Positions 16,868 through 26,809 of a stretch of 64,000 nucleotides of DNA are shown here, piece by piece. The notes beneath the pieces were generated by a model that was given only the letters and a program-made list of their open reading frames with translations, was not told where the DNA came from and did no database searches. The stretch is from Alkaliphilus oremlandii OhILAs (GTDB taxonomy: Bacteria; Bacillota; Clostridia; Peptostreptococcales; Natronincolaceae): assembly GCF_000018325.1 (NCBI RefSeq), contig NC_009922.1, positions 1,116,001-1,180,000 of the forward strand, given 5' to 3'. The position numbers and the translations under genes are program-made. Each line of letters begins with the position of its first letter. The first letter of the stretch is position 1.

Positions 16868-17221
16868 ATGGCAAAAGACGTAAGACAAATGTTACAAGAT
16901 TTTACTGGAGGATTAGAGGCATTATCCAGTAGCAATGGTGCTCAGGTTGAAGCGTTTATGAATTTATTAGGAGCTGCCTACGAACCAGATGCTTTAGATT
17001 TAAAAATGAAAGAATTAATTAGCATTGGGGTTGCTATTTACAACCGTTGTGAGTATTGTATTGTTTTCCATACTTACAATGCACTACAAGCCGGTGCTAC
17101 AAGAAAAGAAATCATTGAGGCAGCAATGGTAGCTGTAGCTTTTGGTGGGGGACCATCTATGGCTTATAGTGTTACATTGTTAAAAGATTCTCTTGACGAG
17201 TTTGAAAAAGATTTTAAATAG
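16868..17221 (+). CDS. AhpD-like carboxymuconolactone decarboxylase-family protein
   Basis: Protein of 117 residues with the AhpD-type active site CEYC (Cys61, Cys64) and His68 in NRCEYCIVFHTYNAL. Such proteins act as thiol-disulfide relays or peroxidases. In Mycobacterium AhpD is reduced through lipoyl-carrying proteins and Lpd, and here the next gene encodes an Lpd with its own lipoyl-type domain. Strong AAGGAGGAG site. It is the first gene behind the palindromic operator, so probably repressed by the MarR protein. Catalysis of carboxymuconolactone itself is unlikely. Confidence 0.87.
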   Translation: MAKDVRQMLQDFTGGLEALSSSNGAQVEAFMNLLGAAYEPDALDLKMKELISIGVAIYNRCEYCIVFHTYNALQAGATRKEIIEAAMVAVAFGGGPSMAYSVTLLKDSLDEFEKDFK

Positions 17222-17226
17222 ATAGA

Positions 17227-17266
17227 AAAGAGAGGACAGCCTACGAACTGTCTTCTCTTTATATTC
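17227..17266 (+). terminator. Terminator-like hairpin between the AhpD-like gene and lpdA
   Basis: AAAGAGAGGACAG (17227-17239) pairs with CTGTCTTCTCTTT (17248-17260), weak T-tract after. Some read-through into lpdA is plausible. Confidence 0.7.
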
Positions 17267-17291
17267 TTTTAAGTCGATAGGAGGGTTCAAC

Positions 17292-19010
17292 GTGATAGTT
17301 GAGGTTAAATTAGAAAAATTATCAGGTCACAATAAATCTGGCGTAATTGGTAGCATACACAAAAAAAGTGGAGACATTGTCAAAGTTGGGGAAGAAATAT
17401 TTGATATAGAGGCTAAAAAGGGAAATATTACGATTACATCCGATGTAGAAGGTGAAATAGTAGAAATTAAAGTAAAGGAAGGCGACCCTGTTTCAATAGG
17501 AGATGTATTGCTTATGGTTGAAGGGGAAAAGGCAGACAGTAAAGGAGAAGCCAATAAGAAACAAGGGTTTAACTATATGGCTAATTTTTTAAAACCACAA
17601 AAGGAATCCATGGACAGTGATATCGTTATCATAGGTGGAGGACCAGGAGGCTATGTAGCGGCTATTGAGGGGGCTAAGCAAGGGGCCAAAGTAATATTGA
17701 TAGAAAAAGAGGAGTTAGGAGGTACCTGCCTGAACAGAGGTTGTATTCCTACGAAAGCTTTGGTGCGTTCGTCTGAAGTTTACGAGTTAGTTAAGAACTC
17801 TGCGGAGTACGGCGTTTTTAATAGTTCTTCATCTTATGACTTTTCTAAAATAATAGCAAGAAAAAATGATATTGTGAATGAATTAGTTGGTGGAATCGAT
17901 TATCTTCTATCCAAAAACAATGTAACTGTATTGAAGGGCAGCGGAGAAATACTAGATAAGAATACAGTTTTTGTAAAGGAGAAAAATAAAGAAATCACAA
18001 TTAATACAAATAATATCATCATTGCTACAGGCTCTAAGGCATTTGTTCCGCCTATAAAAGGTGCAGCATCAAAAAATATAGTAACGAGTAAAGAGATGCT
18101 AAATTTAAGTGAGCTTCCTCAAAAAATTATTATTGTTGGTGGCGGCGTAATTGGAATGGAGTTTGCTTTTATCTGTAATGCCCTAGATACGGATGTAAGT
18201 GTAGTAGAGTTTGCAGAAGATATTTTAGTTGCTTTAGATGAAGATGTTCGAACAGAAATTAGAGAAATCGCTATAGAAAAAGGAATCAAGATCTATACAA
18301 GTTCAAAGGTTGAAGAGATTATCGATACAGAAGAGGGTCAATCCATTGTAGTATTTGATAAGAATGGTACCAAAGGATATATAACAGGAGATAAAGTCCT
18401 TATGTCTGTGGGAAGAGTACCATTTTATGGGGATATCGATTTAGAAAAATTAGGAATCGATCTCAATGAAAAAGGAAGAGGAATAAAAGTTAATTCTAAA
18501 ATGCAAACAACAGTAGACAATATTTATGCCATTGGTGATGTAACAAATATCATTCAGTTAGCTCACGTTGCTTCACACCAAGGGATCATCGCTATTGAGA
18601 ATATCCTAGGGAAAGATGTAGAAGCTAATTATGAAGTTGTACCAAGTGCAATTTTTACAAGTCCTGAAATTGCATCCGTTGGTATTCATGAAAAGGCTGC
18701 AATGGAACAGGGCATATCTGTAAAAACAGGAAAGTTCCCATTTGGAGCGAATGGGAAAGCGCTTACCCAAGGAGAACGAAGAGGTTTTGTAAAAATAATT
18801 ACAGAAGAGGCTACAGGAGTTATATTGGGTGGATCTATTATAGGTCCTCATGCAACAGATCTGATACATGAAGTGGCTGTTGCCATTCAAAACAAATTAA
18901 CTGCAGAACAATTGATCAATACCATTCATGCGCATCCTACAACTGCTGAGGCTGTTCATGAAGCTTTATTGGCAACAACCCCAAAGGGAGCAATACATTT
19001 TGCGGAATAA
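17292..19010 (+). CDS. lpdA: Dihydrolipoamide dehydrogenase with N-terminal biotinyl-lipoyl domain
   Basis: FAD disulfide oxidoreductase of 572 residues that oxidises dihydrolipoyl groups with NAD+, or runs in reverse to reduce them. Residues 1-77 form a lipoyl/biotinyl-type domain with a candidate lysine in DIEAKKGN (42-43). Then come IIGGGPGGYVAAIEGA, the redox pair CLNRGC (Cys146, Cys151), a second dinucleotide fold IIVGGGVIGMEF and the C-terminal HAHPTTAEA base. No dehydrogenase E1 or E2 genes are nearby, which sets it apart from pyruvate or glycine systems. Paired with AhpD, it may deliver NADH electrons through the lipoyl arm to the AhpD CxxC. Confidence 0.92.
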   Translation: MIVEVKLEKLSGHNKSGVIGSIHKKSGDIVKVGEEIFDIEAKKGNITITSDVEGEIVEIKVKEGDPVSIGDVLLMVEGEKADSKGEANKKQGFNYMANFLKPQKESMDSDIVIIGGGPGGYVAAIEGAKQGAKVILIEKEELGGTCLNRGCIPTKALVRSSEVYELVKNSAEYGVFNSSSSYDFSKIIARKNDIVNELVGGIDYLLSKNNVTVLKGSGEILDKNTVFVKEKNKEITINTNNIIIATGSKAFVPPIKGAASKNIVTSKEMLNLSELPQKIIIVGGGVIGMEFAFICNALDTDVSVVEFAEDILVALDEDVRTEIREIAIEKGIKIYTSSKVEEIIDTEEGQSIVVFDKNGTKGYITGDKVLMSVGRVPFYGDIDLEKLGIDLNEKGRGIKVNSKMQTTVDNIYAIGDVTNIIQLAHVASHQGIIAIENILGKDVEANYEVVPSAIFTSPEIASVGIHEKAAMEQGISVKTGKFPFGANGKALTQGERRGFVKIITEEATGVILGGSIIGPHATDLIHEVAVAIQNKLTAEQLINTIHAHPTTAEAVHEALLATTPKGAIHFAE

Positions 19011-19056
19011 GATAAACTTCTATGATTGATGGTAAATTTGATGGGCATTATATTAT

Positions 19057-19102
19057 AAAAATATTAGAAGGGGAATTTTCTCTTTCTAATATTTTTATTT
19101 TT
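19057..19102 (+). terminator. Terminator after lpdA
   Basis: AAAAATATTAGAA (19057-19069) pairs with TTCTAATATTTTT (19084-19096), T-rich tail. The rest of the 308-base gap to the next gene is AT-rich, with no open frame or motif I can support. Confidence 0.8.
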
Positions 19103-19318
19103 GTATAAAAACAATTAATTGAACGAGCAAAATTTATAAATTTTAAATAAGCAGTAAAGATCAAATTGTATTACTTTCAATGAAGTACATTCCTATTGAG
19201 TATATACCAAGGTAAAAACGTATATATTTCTAATGAATAAAAAAGTCAACCGATGATCGACAAAGACAAAAGAAAGTAAAGATGTTATAATAGTTTAAAA
19301 AAAAGAGATGGTGATTGG

Positions 19319-20176
19319 ATGTCAGATATTGCAGCAAGCGGCTGTGAATCTTTAATCCCCTTAGGGGAATTAAAAACAGTGGAAGAAATAGAAAGAAGTA
19401 TCATTACAATTTATAGAAAAGAGATATGGTCAAAGTTTATTAAAGCGATCAAAGAATTTAATTTAATAGAAGATGGGGATAAAATTGGCATTGCGATTTC
19501 TGGAGGAAAGGATAGTTTATTATTAGCCAAGCTTTTTCAAGAGCTTAAAAAGCATGGAAGGGACAATTTTGAGGTAGAATATATAGCGATGGATCCTGGA
19601 TATCATGAGAGCATCAAAAAGCTTTTAATCGATAACTGTAACCATTTAAATATTCCAGTTCATATTTTTGAATCTAAGATTTTCAAAGTGGCAGAAAATA
19701 TAGCAAAGGAGTATCCTTGTTTCATGTGTGCGAAGATGCGGAGAGGTGCTTTATATCAGAAGGCTCAAGAGCTTGGTTGCAATAAGCTTGCCTTAGGGCA
19801 CCACTTTAATGATGTTGTTGAAACCACCATGCTCAATCTTCTATATACTGGAAGTTTCAAGACCATGCTGCCGAAGCTAAAGGCGACAAATTTTGAAAAT
19901 ATGGAATTGATTCGCCCCTTGTACTATGTAGAGGAAGAATCGATTATTGATTATACAGAAAGTAATGGTATTTGGCCATTGAATTGTGCTTGCATGGTTG
20001 CGGCTAAAAAAATAGGAAACAAACGCCATGAGATTAAAGATTTAGTTAAAACCTTGAAGGGCACCATTAAAAATGTGGATAAATCTATTTTTAAAGCAGG
20101 ACAGAATGTGAATATGGATTGCATATTGGGATGGCAGAAAGATGGAGAAAATTATTCTTATCTAGATTTTTATTAA
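19319..20176 (+). CDS. TtcA-like PP-loop tRNA thiolation protein
   Basis: ATP-pyrophosphatase family protein of 285 residues, probably a tRNA 2-thiolation enzyme. The PP-loop ISGGKDSLLLAKLF lies near residues 61-74, CFMCAKMRRGAL near 138-149 gives the CxxC pair expected for an iron-sulfur cluster, and LGHHFNDVVETTMLNLLYTG is typical of TtcA. A third cysteine pair lies in LNCACMV near the C-terminus. ATG 19319 has only a weak ribosome site (GAGATGGTGA). It stands 29 bases before the helicase gene. Confidence 0.85.
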   Translation: MSDIAASGCESLIPLGELKTVEEIERSIITIYRKEIWSKFIKAIKEFNLIEDGDKIGIAISGGKDSLLLAKLFQELKKHGRDNFEVEYIAMDPGYHESIKKLLIDNCNHLNIPVHIFESKIFKVAENIAKEYPCFMCAKMRRGALYQKAQELGCNKLALGHHFNDVVETTMLNLLYTGSFKTMLPKLKATNFENMELIRPLYYVEEESIIDYTESNGIWPLNCACMVAAKKIGNKRHEIKDLVKTLKGTIKNVDKSIFKAGQNVNMDCILGWQKDGENYSYLDFY

Positions 20177-20205
20177 AATACAGGGGTATTGGAAGGTGGT
20201 GAAAT

Positions 20206-23200
20206 ATGTTTCGTTTAAATGAAGAGGAAATTTACGATCGTAGTGCCGAGGCAATCACCTATAGAAAAGGGAAAAACTATTATTTAGATGGTCGAGTAAG
20301 GTCATTAACCTTTTATCGACCTAAAAACAGTTTTTCAGCCATCGTGCAGGGAACGAAAAAATATACGGTAAAGGCCAGTTTTTTATCCAACGGAAATATT
20401 GACGAAGCCTCCTGTACATGTATTGCCCACGAGCGATATTGGGGGTTCTGTAAGCATATTGTTGCCGTTCTCCTAACCATTTTAAATAAAGATAAAGCTG
20501 GTGAATTTAATAAGGTCAATGAGAACCAACATATCCATAGTATTTTAAATTTTTATCGAAATAGGAAGCAGAGTGACCGTATGCCATTGAATATGGAAAT
20601 CACCCTTGAAGTGGTAGGGGAGAATTACGGTAAGCTACTATCGGGGTGTTATATCAGCTTAAAAGTAGGGTGTGATCGAACCTATGTTGTACGGAATATA
20701 AAGCAATTTATAGATGATATCCATCACAATAAAAAAATAGAGTTCGGAAAAAACTTTACATTGGATCTGAGCATTCATTGTTTTAGTCGAGAGGATCAAA
20801 AAATTATTGATCTGATAGAAGAAATATATGAATATGAAAAAACTGTGGAGGATGAGTTTTACAGACAAAACTCTCAATTGATTTTTAATGGGAAATATAT
20901 GAAGCTTCCTGAGAGGGCTTTAAAACGATTTCTAAATATCATAGAAGAAGGTAATTTTATATGGAAAAATCGATTCCATGCAATAATCCTCGGGGAAACC
21001 TATGGCGGAATTTCCATATTGGATAAAGACTTGCCTTTTACCTTTGCTCTGGAGAAAAATAGTGCGCATATCCTTTTAAAAATGGACCATGAAGGTGCTA
21101 TTCTACCGATTACCTCCGATGGTGAATATTTCTTTTCCAATGGAGAAATTTGCCATGTATCCAAATATCAACGAGAGAATTTATTGCCTTTTTATAGACT
21201 TTTGGTAAAAGAAAAAACGAAAAGCATTGTCATCAAAAAAGAGATGCAGGACAGTTTTTTTGCTGAAGTGTATCCCATTGTAAAGGGAATTGGAAAAGTA
21301 GCGGTAGAAAGAAGTTTGGAGGAATCCCTTTATTCTCCAGCACTAAAAACTGAGGTGTACTTTGATAGGGTAGGTAGTAAAATAACTGCCGACATCAATT
21401 TTAAGTACGATGCCATAAAAATTAATCCATATAAAGAAAATAAAACAGAGGAAGAGCATAAGGATAAGATTTTAGTAAGGGATTTAGAGAAAGAGAAAAG
21501 GGTATTAAACTTTTTTGAAAATAACAATTTTAAAATTAAGAACACAGAGATTTACTTAGAGGATGAAGAAGATATATTTAATTTAATGTACAGTAAATTC
21601 AAAGAGCTACAGGAGATTGCTGATATTTATTATTCTGACTCATTTAAATCAATGGAGATTAAATCGCCTAGTAATTTTAAGGGCGGCATCCGGCTCAATG
21701 CAGAGGAGGATCTTCTAGAGATTAATTTTGAAATAGATGGTGTCGACGAGGAAGAAATCGTGGCGCTTTTAAAATCGTTGAGACAGAGAAAAAAATACTA
21801 TCGTTTAAAAGATGGATCCTTCATTCCCTTAGATATGGATGCTCTCAATAATGTAGATCGAATGATGCTGGAGCTGGATTTGGAAGAAGAGCATCTTAGA
21901 AATAAGATGATTGCAATTCCCAAATACAGAGCCCTATACTTAGATGAGTTATTGAAGGATAGAAATTTACGTTTCATCAAAAAAAATAAGGATTTTAAAA
22001 AGTTCATTGAAGATATAAAGGAATATGAAGACATTGATTATGAGCTGCCAAGGAATCTCAATGGGGATTTGAGAGACTATCAAAAGCTGGGATTTAAGTG
22101 GATTAAAACTTTAAGCCACTACGGATTGGGTGGCATTCTCGCTGATGATATGGGGCTGGGTAAGACTTTTCAGATGCTAGCTTACATTGCAGCGGAAAAG
22201 GCTCAGAATAAAGATGGAACGGCATTAATCGTAGCACCAACCTCTCTTGTATATAACTGGATGGCAGAAAGTGAAAAGTTTACACCGACACTGAAGGTTG
22301 GCATCATTGCAGGGAATAAGGGAGAGCGAGAAACGATCATCGAAAAAGTAAATGAGTACGATATTATTATTACCTCCTACCCATTAATCAGGAGGGATAT
22401 TGATCTATACGACGCCATATCTTTTAAATGGTGTATTTTAGATGAAGCACAGCATATTAAAAACCCAAGCTCTCAAAATGCCAAGTCTGTAAAAATGATT
22501 AAAGCCAGCAACCGATTTGCTTTAACGGGTACACCTATAGAAAACTCGTTGACAGAACTGTGGTCTATTTTTGACTTTATCATGCCGGGATATCTGCTGT
22601 CCTATGGAAGATTTCAAGAAAAATATGAAAAGAAAATCGTGAAAGAGGCCAGCAAAGAAGCTTTAAAAGCTTTAGGCAAGCAAATATCCCCTTTTATACT
22701 GAGGCGATTAAAAAAACATGTTTTAAAGGAGCTTCCGGAAAAAATAGAACATTTAGTCCTTGCTGAACTGAGTGAAGAACAGAAAAAAATATATGTCGGA
22801 TATTTAAAAGAGATTCAGGGATCTCTAGAGGAAGAAATCAGAGAATACGGCTTTGAAAGGAGCCAAATAAAGATTTTAGCGGCACTCACTCGATTGAGAC
22901 AAATCTGCTGCCATCCAGCCATGTTTATTGAAAACTACACTGGTACCAGTGGAAAGTTTGAGCTTCTGCAAGAGATCATAGAAAATGCCATAGAGGGAAA
23001 GCATCGAATCTTATTATTTTCACAGTTCACAAGTATGTTGAGCATCATAAGAGAGATGTTAGAATCTCTCAATATCTCTTATTACTACTTGGATGGCTCC
23101 ACGCCAATGGAAGAGAGAGGAAAGTTGGTTTCTGATTTTAATAAAGGAAATTCGGATGTATTTTTAATCTCCCTGAAAGCAGGAGGGACTGGATTGAATT

Positions 23201-23463
23201 TAACGGGAGCAGATATGGTGATTCACTTTGATCCATGGTGGAACCCAGCAGTAGAGGAACAAGCCACGGACAGAGCTTATAGAATCGGACAACAAAATTC
23301 TGTTCATGTGATGAAGCTTATAACGAAGGGGACCATCGAAGAAAAAATTGCAAAATTACAGGAGCGAAAAAGAGAACTGATCGATGCTGTAATCAAACCT
23401 GGCGAAACATTGATCACGAAAATGAGTCAGGATGAACTGATGGACCTATTTAAAAGTGAATAG
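20206..23463 (+). CDS. SNF2-family helicase with SWIM zinc finger
   Basis: Protein of 1085 residues. The N-terminal quarter has a SWIM-type zinc site (CTC...GFCKH near residues 66-86); a long middle region of unknown fold follows. The helicase core begins near residue 620: DDMGLGKTFQM (Walker A, about 647), LDEAQHIKN (about 745), ALTGTPIENSLTELW and the C-terminal lobe ending AYRIGQQNSVHV. Such bacterial SNF2 proteins translocate on DNA; their physiological role is mostly unknown. No defence genes adjoin it, so a housekeeping role is more likely. Confidence 0.92.
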   Translation: MFRLNEEEIYDRSAEAITYRKGKNYYLDGRVRSLTFYRPKNSFSAIVQGTKKYTVKASFLSNGNIDEASCTCIAHERYWGFCKHIVAVLLTILNKDKAGEFNKVNENQHIHSILNFYRNRKQSDRMPLNMEITLEVVGENYGKLLSGCYISLKVGCDRTYVVRNIKQFIDDIHHNKKIEFGKNFTLDLSIHCFSREDQKIIDLIEEIYEYEKTVEDEFYRQNSQLIFNGKYMKLPERALKRFLNIIEEGNFIWKNRFHAIILGETYGGISILDKDLPFTFALEKNSAHILLKMDHEGAILPITSDGEYFFSNGEICHVSKYQRENLLPFYRLLVKEKTKSIVIKKEMQDSFFAEVYPIVKGIGKVAVERSLEESLYSPALKTEVYFDRVGSKITADINFKYDAIKINPYKENKTEEEHKDKILVRDLEKEKRVLNFFENNNFKIKNTEIYLEDEEDIFNLMYSKFKELQEIADIYYSDSFKSMEIKSPSNFKGGIRLNAEEDLLEINFEIDGVDEEEIVALLKSLRQRKKYYRLKDGSFIPLDMDALNNVDRMMLELDLEEEHLRNKMIAIPKYRALYLDELLKDRNLRFIKKNKDFKKFIEDIKEYEDIDYELPRNLNGDLRDYQKLGFKWIKTLSHYGLGGILADDMGLGKTFQMLAYIAAEKAQNKDGTALIVAPTSLVYNWMAESEKFTPTLKVGIIAGNKGERETIIEKVNEYDIIITSYPLIRRDIDLYDAISFKWCILDEAQHIKNPSSQNAKSVKMIKASNRFALTGTPIENSLTELWSIFDFIMPGYLLSYGRFQEKYEKKIVKEASKEALKALGKQISPFILRRLKKHVLKELPEKIEHLVLAELSEEQKKIYVGYLKEIQGSLEEEIREYGFERSQIKILAALTRLRQICCHPAMFIENYTGTSGKFELLQEIIENAIEGKHRILLFSQFTSMLSIIREMLESLNISYYYLDGSTPMEERGKLVSDFNKGNSDVFLISLKAGGTGLNLTGADMVIHFDPWWNPAVEEQATDRAYRIGQQNSVHVMKLITKGTIEEKIAKLQERKRELIDAVIKPGETLITKMSQDELMDLFKSE

Positions 23464-23566
23464 AAACGTAATTTGATTATTTCTCCATAGTCTGGGTACT
23501 ATAAATTAGTGTACGATTGAATTGAAGAATTAAAATTGGAATCCTAAATTGTAAAGGAGTGGTAGA

Positions 23567-25384
23567 ATGTCTTCTATTGAGAAGAGAGTTTTAACTGGGA
23601 ATGAAGCGATTGCAGTTGGATTTTATGAGGCAGGAGGAGTTGTAGCTGCAAGCTACCCAGGATCACCTACGGTAGAGATTATAGAAAAGCTGAAGGAATA
23701 TGACGCGGTTTATTCAGAGTTTTCAACGAATGAAAAAGTTGCAGTAGAGGTTGCTATTGGCGCATCCTTTTATGGAGCCAGAGCTATGGCAACGATGAAG
23801 CACGTAGGTGTGAACATCGCTGCGGATCCATTGATGACATTTACCTTGACGCCGACCAATGGAGGCTTTCTGTTGGTCAGTGGAGACGACCCTGGACTTG
23901 CTAGTTCACAAAACGAACAAGACAATAGGGTTTGGGGTAAATTCGCCAGTATGGCAATTCTAGACCCTTCGGATAGCCAAGAAGCAAAGGATTTCACAAA
24001 ATTGGGACTTCAATTGAGTGAGGACTTCCAAGGACCGATGCTGCTTAGAATCACCAGTAGACTTTGCCATGGCAGAGGCATCGTATCTTTAGCAGAGAGA
24101 GAAGAAGTTTCGCCAAAGGAATTTAATCGGGATAAATCAAAGTTCTGTATGATTCCACCAGGCTCTAGAGAGGCACAATTTTTCATAAAGGATCGCCTAA
24201 AGAAATTAGAAGAGTATGCCTATGACGCAGAAATAAATAAGCTAGAAATCAAAGAAGGAACCGATACACTGATTATTACTTCTGGCCTAGTTTATTATAA
24301 TATCAAGGAGATCAATCCGGATGCTAGCATATGGAAGCTGGGTATGGTATATCCAATATCAGAAAAAAAGGCAAAAGAAATAACGAGCCAATTTAAGAAA
24401 GTCATCGTTATTGAAGAGATGACACCTTTTATAGAGAATGAGCTGAAACTCATGGGGATTGCCTGTAAAGGAAAGGAGTACTTTGATTTCACAGGAGAGC
24501 TGGATATTCAAAACATTGAAGAAGGTTTACATAAAGCGGGTATTATCAAAGAGCAGAAAGAATATGTAAAGCGATTTGTAGAAACCGTGGCAAGGCCACC
24601 ACTGTTTTGTACAGGATGTCCTCATAGACCAGTATTCGATATCTTGAAAAAATCAAAGGCAAAGATCGTTGTAGGGGATATCGGATGTTATTCTTTAGCT
24701 TCCTTATTCCCATTTGAGCAATCGAACTCTATCATCAGTATGGGCGCCAGCATTGGCATGAGCAAGGGTATGAGAAAAGCCATGTCCATGACAAAGAGAG
24801 AAGAGCCATTGGTTGCAGTGATTGGAGATGGCACCTTCTTCCACTCTGGAATTCCTCCTTTCATTAACATGATGCATCAACAACAGGAAAATGAGAATAT
24901 TACCATCATCGTTTTAGACAATCGAACAACAGCCATGACTGGTGGACAGCATAATGGAAGCTCCGGACTATACAATGAGCGAGACGATATGAAGGTTGGG
25001 ATTAAGAGTCTATTAGAATCTATTGGATTTGACCGAGTAAAAGAGATCAACCAGTATGAATATAAGTCTACAAAAAAATTAATCGATGAAGAAATTGCCT
25101 ATGAAGGACTATCCATCATTGTTGTAAACGGACCGTGCGCCCTCAGATATAAGCTGGAAAATCCACATTTCTATGTAGACCCAGAGATCTGTATCAGCTG
25201 TAGATCCTGTATTAAAACAAACTGTCCACCGCTGAAGATGAAAAAATATGAAGGTATTGAGAAATTGAAATCATCCATAGATCCAGATATGTGTGTTGGA
25301 TGTAGTATTTGTGCTCAGGTTTGTCCTGTAAATGCAATTAAATCTTCTGCAGGCTTAAAGGAGGGTGATGTCATTGGTAACTAA
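23567..25384 (+). CDS. iorA: Indolepyruvate:ferredoxin oxidoreductase alpha subunit IorA
   Basis: Oxidatively decarboxylates aryl-pyruvates from aromatic amino acid transamination to aryl-acetyl-CoA, passing electrons to ferredoxin. The protein has 605 residues: pyrimidine-binding domain (GNEAIAVGFYEAGG at the N-terminus), TPP-binding part with VIGDGTFFHSGIPPFINM near residue 417 and LDNRTTAMTGGQH near 448, then two C-terminal 4Fe-4S motifs, CISCRSCIKTNCPP and CVGCSICAQVCP. It overlaps iorB by 17 bases. Confidence 0.96.
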   Translation: MSSIEKRVLTGNEAIAVGFYEAGGVVAASYPGSPTVEIIEKLKEYDAVYSEFSTNEKVAVEVAIGASFYGARAMATMKHVGVNIAADPLMTFTLTPTNGGFLLVSGDDPGLASSQNEQDNRVWGKFASMAILDPSDSQEAKDFTKLGLQLSEDFQGPMLLRITSRLCHGRGIVSLAEREEVSPKEFNRDKSKFCMIPPGSREAQFFIKDRLKKLEEYAYDAEINKLEIKEGTDTLIITSGLVYYNIKEINPDASIWKLGMVYPISEKKAKEITSQFKKVIVIEEMTPFIENELKLMGIACKGKEYFDFTGELDIQNIEEGLHKAGIIKEQKEYVKRFVETVARPPLFCTGCPHRPVFDILKKSKAKIVVGDIGCYSLASLFPFEQSNSIISMGASIGMSKGMRKAMSMTKREEPLVAVIGDGTFFHSGIPPFINMMHQQQENENITIIVLDNRTTAMTGGQHNGSSGLYNERDDMKVGIKSLLESIGFDRVKEINQYEYKSTKKLIDEEIAYEGLSIIVVNGPCALRYKLENPHFYVDPEICISCRSCIKTNCPPLKMKKYEGIEKLKSSIDPDMCVGCSICAQVCPVNAIKSSAGLKEGDVIGN

Positions 25385-25946
25385 TATTATGTTTGCAGGT
25401 GTAGGTGGTCAAGGGCTTATTTTAATGACAAGGATTGTCTCACAGGCAGCAATGCTGGATGGGTATGATATTAAGAGCAATGATGTTGTTGGTTTATCTC
25501 AACGTGGTGGTATGGTATGGGGCAACGTTAGGATTGGAGAAAAAGTGTTTTCCCCCAATATTCCTCCAGGAGAAGGGGATATATTAGTTGCAATGGAGCC
25601 TTTGGAGGCTCTTAGATGGAGCTCAAACCTAAAGGAAGGTGCTGTGGTCATCCAAAATACGAAAAAAATGTATCCGACTTTGGCACAGCAGGAGAAAGCA
25701 GAATATCCAGAAGAAGATATCGAAGAGTTAAAATCGAAATATAAAGTAATTGACATCAATGCCTTTGAAGAGGCTACAAATTTAGGGAAGAAACAGGTAG
25801 CCAATGTAATGCTTTTAGGAATACTGGCACAACATTTAGATATAAAGCTGGATACTTGGAAGCAAGTGGTCCGAGATAATGTTCCTAACAAGGCATTAGA
25901 TCTAAATATGCAGGCATTCGATTTCGGATATCACTATAAGCTATAG
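25368..25946 (+). CDS. iorB: Indolepyruvate:ferredoxin oxidoreductase beta subunit IorB
   Basis: Gamma-type domain subunit partnering IorA, 192 residues. The N-terminus VTNIMFAGVGGQGLILMTRI and DVVGLSQRGGMVWGNVRIG around residues 40-58 are family signatures. Start codon uncertain: ATG 25368 is very close to AAGGAGGG, and TTG 25374 has better spacing. Translation is coupled to iorA by overlap. A terminator follows. Confidence 0.94.
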   Translation: MSLVTNIMFAGVGGQGLILMTRIVSQAAMLDGYDIKSNDVVGLSQRGGMVWGNVRIGEKVFSPNIPPGEGDILVAMEPLEALRWSSNLKEGAVVIQNTKKMYPTLAQQEKAEYPEEDIEELKSKYKVIDINAFEEATNLGKKQVANVMLLGILAQHLDIKLDTWKQVVRDNVPNKALDLNMQAFDFGYHYKL

Positions 25947-25967
25947 GATGTAAAGAAAGGGCATAGA

Positions 25968-26011
25968 AACCATGCAGAGAGAATTCAATTCTTGATGCAT
26001 GGTTATTTTTT
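25968..26011 (+). terminator. Terminator of the iorAB operon
   Basis: AACCATGCA (25968-25976) pairs with TGCATGGTT (25996-26004), followed by ATTTTTT. Confidence 0.88.
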
Positions 26012-26359
26012 GGCACTTGAAACTCTAAGCTCTATTTAGAACTGAGTGGGATATAAAGCCTGTGAGTGGAAATGAACAAATTTTATTTTATGATTTAGAA
26101 AATGTCTATTCAGATCATAAATGGGTATATAGAGATATAAGATATTATGAGTTCGTTGATTTATTTATAATTTCTAATCTTATATATTTGATCTTTAAAG
26201 TTTTTTTAAAAACATTAACGAATATCAATATATTTAATTTAAAATTTAATATATTCAATAAAAATATTAAAAATATTAAAAAACAGGTGTACAAAAAGTG
26301 TTTTTTTGTGTATTATGAAACTATAGATAAGAATAAGATTTAAATTAGGAGGAGATTCT
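26012..26359. other. AT-rich intergenic stretch
   Basis: About 350 bases of strongly AT-rich DNA with runs of AATATTAAAAATATTAA near 26265-26280. A 93-codon frame starting GTG at 26062 has no ribosome site and a composition driven by A/T, so I do not call it. GGAGGAG at 26348 serves the PspC-like gene. Promoter for that gene presumably here. Confidence 0.5.
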
Positions 26360-26779
26360 ATGCAAAAACGATTATATCGTTCCAGAAAAGACCAAAAAAT
26401 ATCAGGAGTATGTGGCGGAATAGCTGAATATTTCGAAATAGATTCTACAATCATCAGACTAATTTGGCTCGTTAGTATATTTGCATTCGGAACAGGACTA
26501 TTAGTATACATTATTGCATCTCTCATTGTTCCAGAGGAAGATTATGGTGATGGTACAATCAATCTGAACAAAGATTCTGATGGCGTATATCAACAAGAGC
26601 GAAATTTTGATGCTGAGAAAAATAGACAATTCTTTGGATATGCTCTGATTGTAGTAGGAACGATACTATTTATTAAAAGATTTCCGCTCTTTCATTTTAT
26701 AAATTTTAGATACTTACTTCCAATCCTGTTGATTGGTGCTGGTATCATCATACTTGGTAAGACCATCAAGGAGCGATAA
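26360..26779 (+). CDS. PspC-domain membrane protein
   Basis: Protein of 139 residues. The PspC domain fills the first 65: LYRSRKDQKISGVCGGIAEYF and IIRLIWLVSIFAFGTGLLVYIIASLIVP. Two further hydrophobic segments follow. PspC proteins take part in envelope stress responses, and this one is paired with a LiaF-like protein 30 bases downstream. No regulator is adjacent. Confidence 0.88.
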   Translation: MQKRLYRSRKDQKISGVCGGIAEYFEIDSTIIRLIWLVSIFAFGTGLLVYIIASLIVPEEDYGDGTINLNKDSDGVYQQERNFDAEKNRQFFGYALIVVGTILFIKRFPLFHFINFRYLLPILLIGAGIIILGKTIKER

Positions 26780-26809
26780 CTACCTCTGTAATTTAAGAAA
26801 GAAGGTGAA

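Noticed and set aside
25499..25891. Minus-strand frame inside iorB
   Set aside because: Antisense shadow of a well-supported gene.
26062..26343. 93-codon frame before the PspC-like gene
   Set aside because: GTG start without ribosome site, composition dominated by Ile, Asn, Lys and Phe as expected from AT-rich DNA, no recognisable domain.
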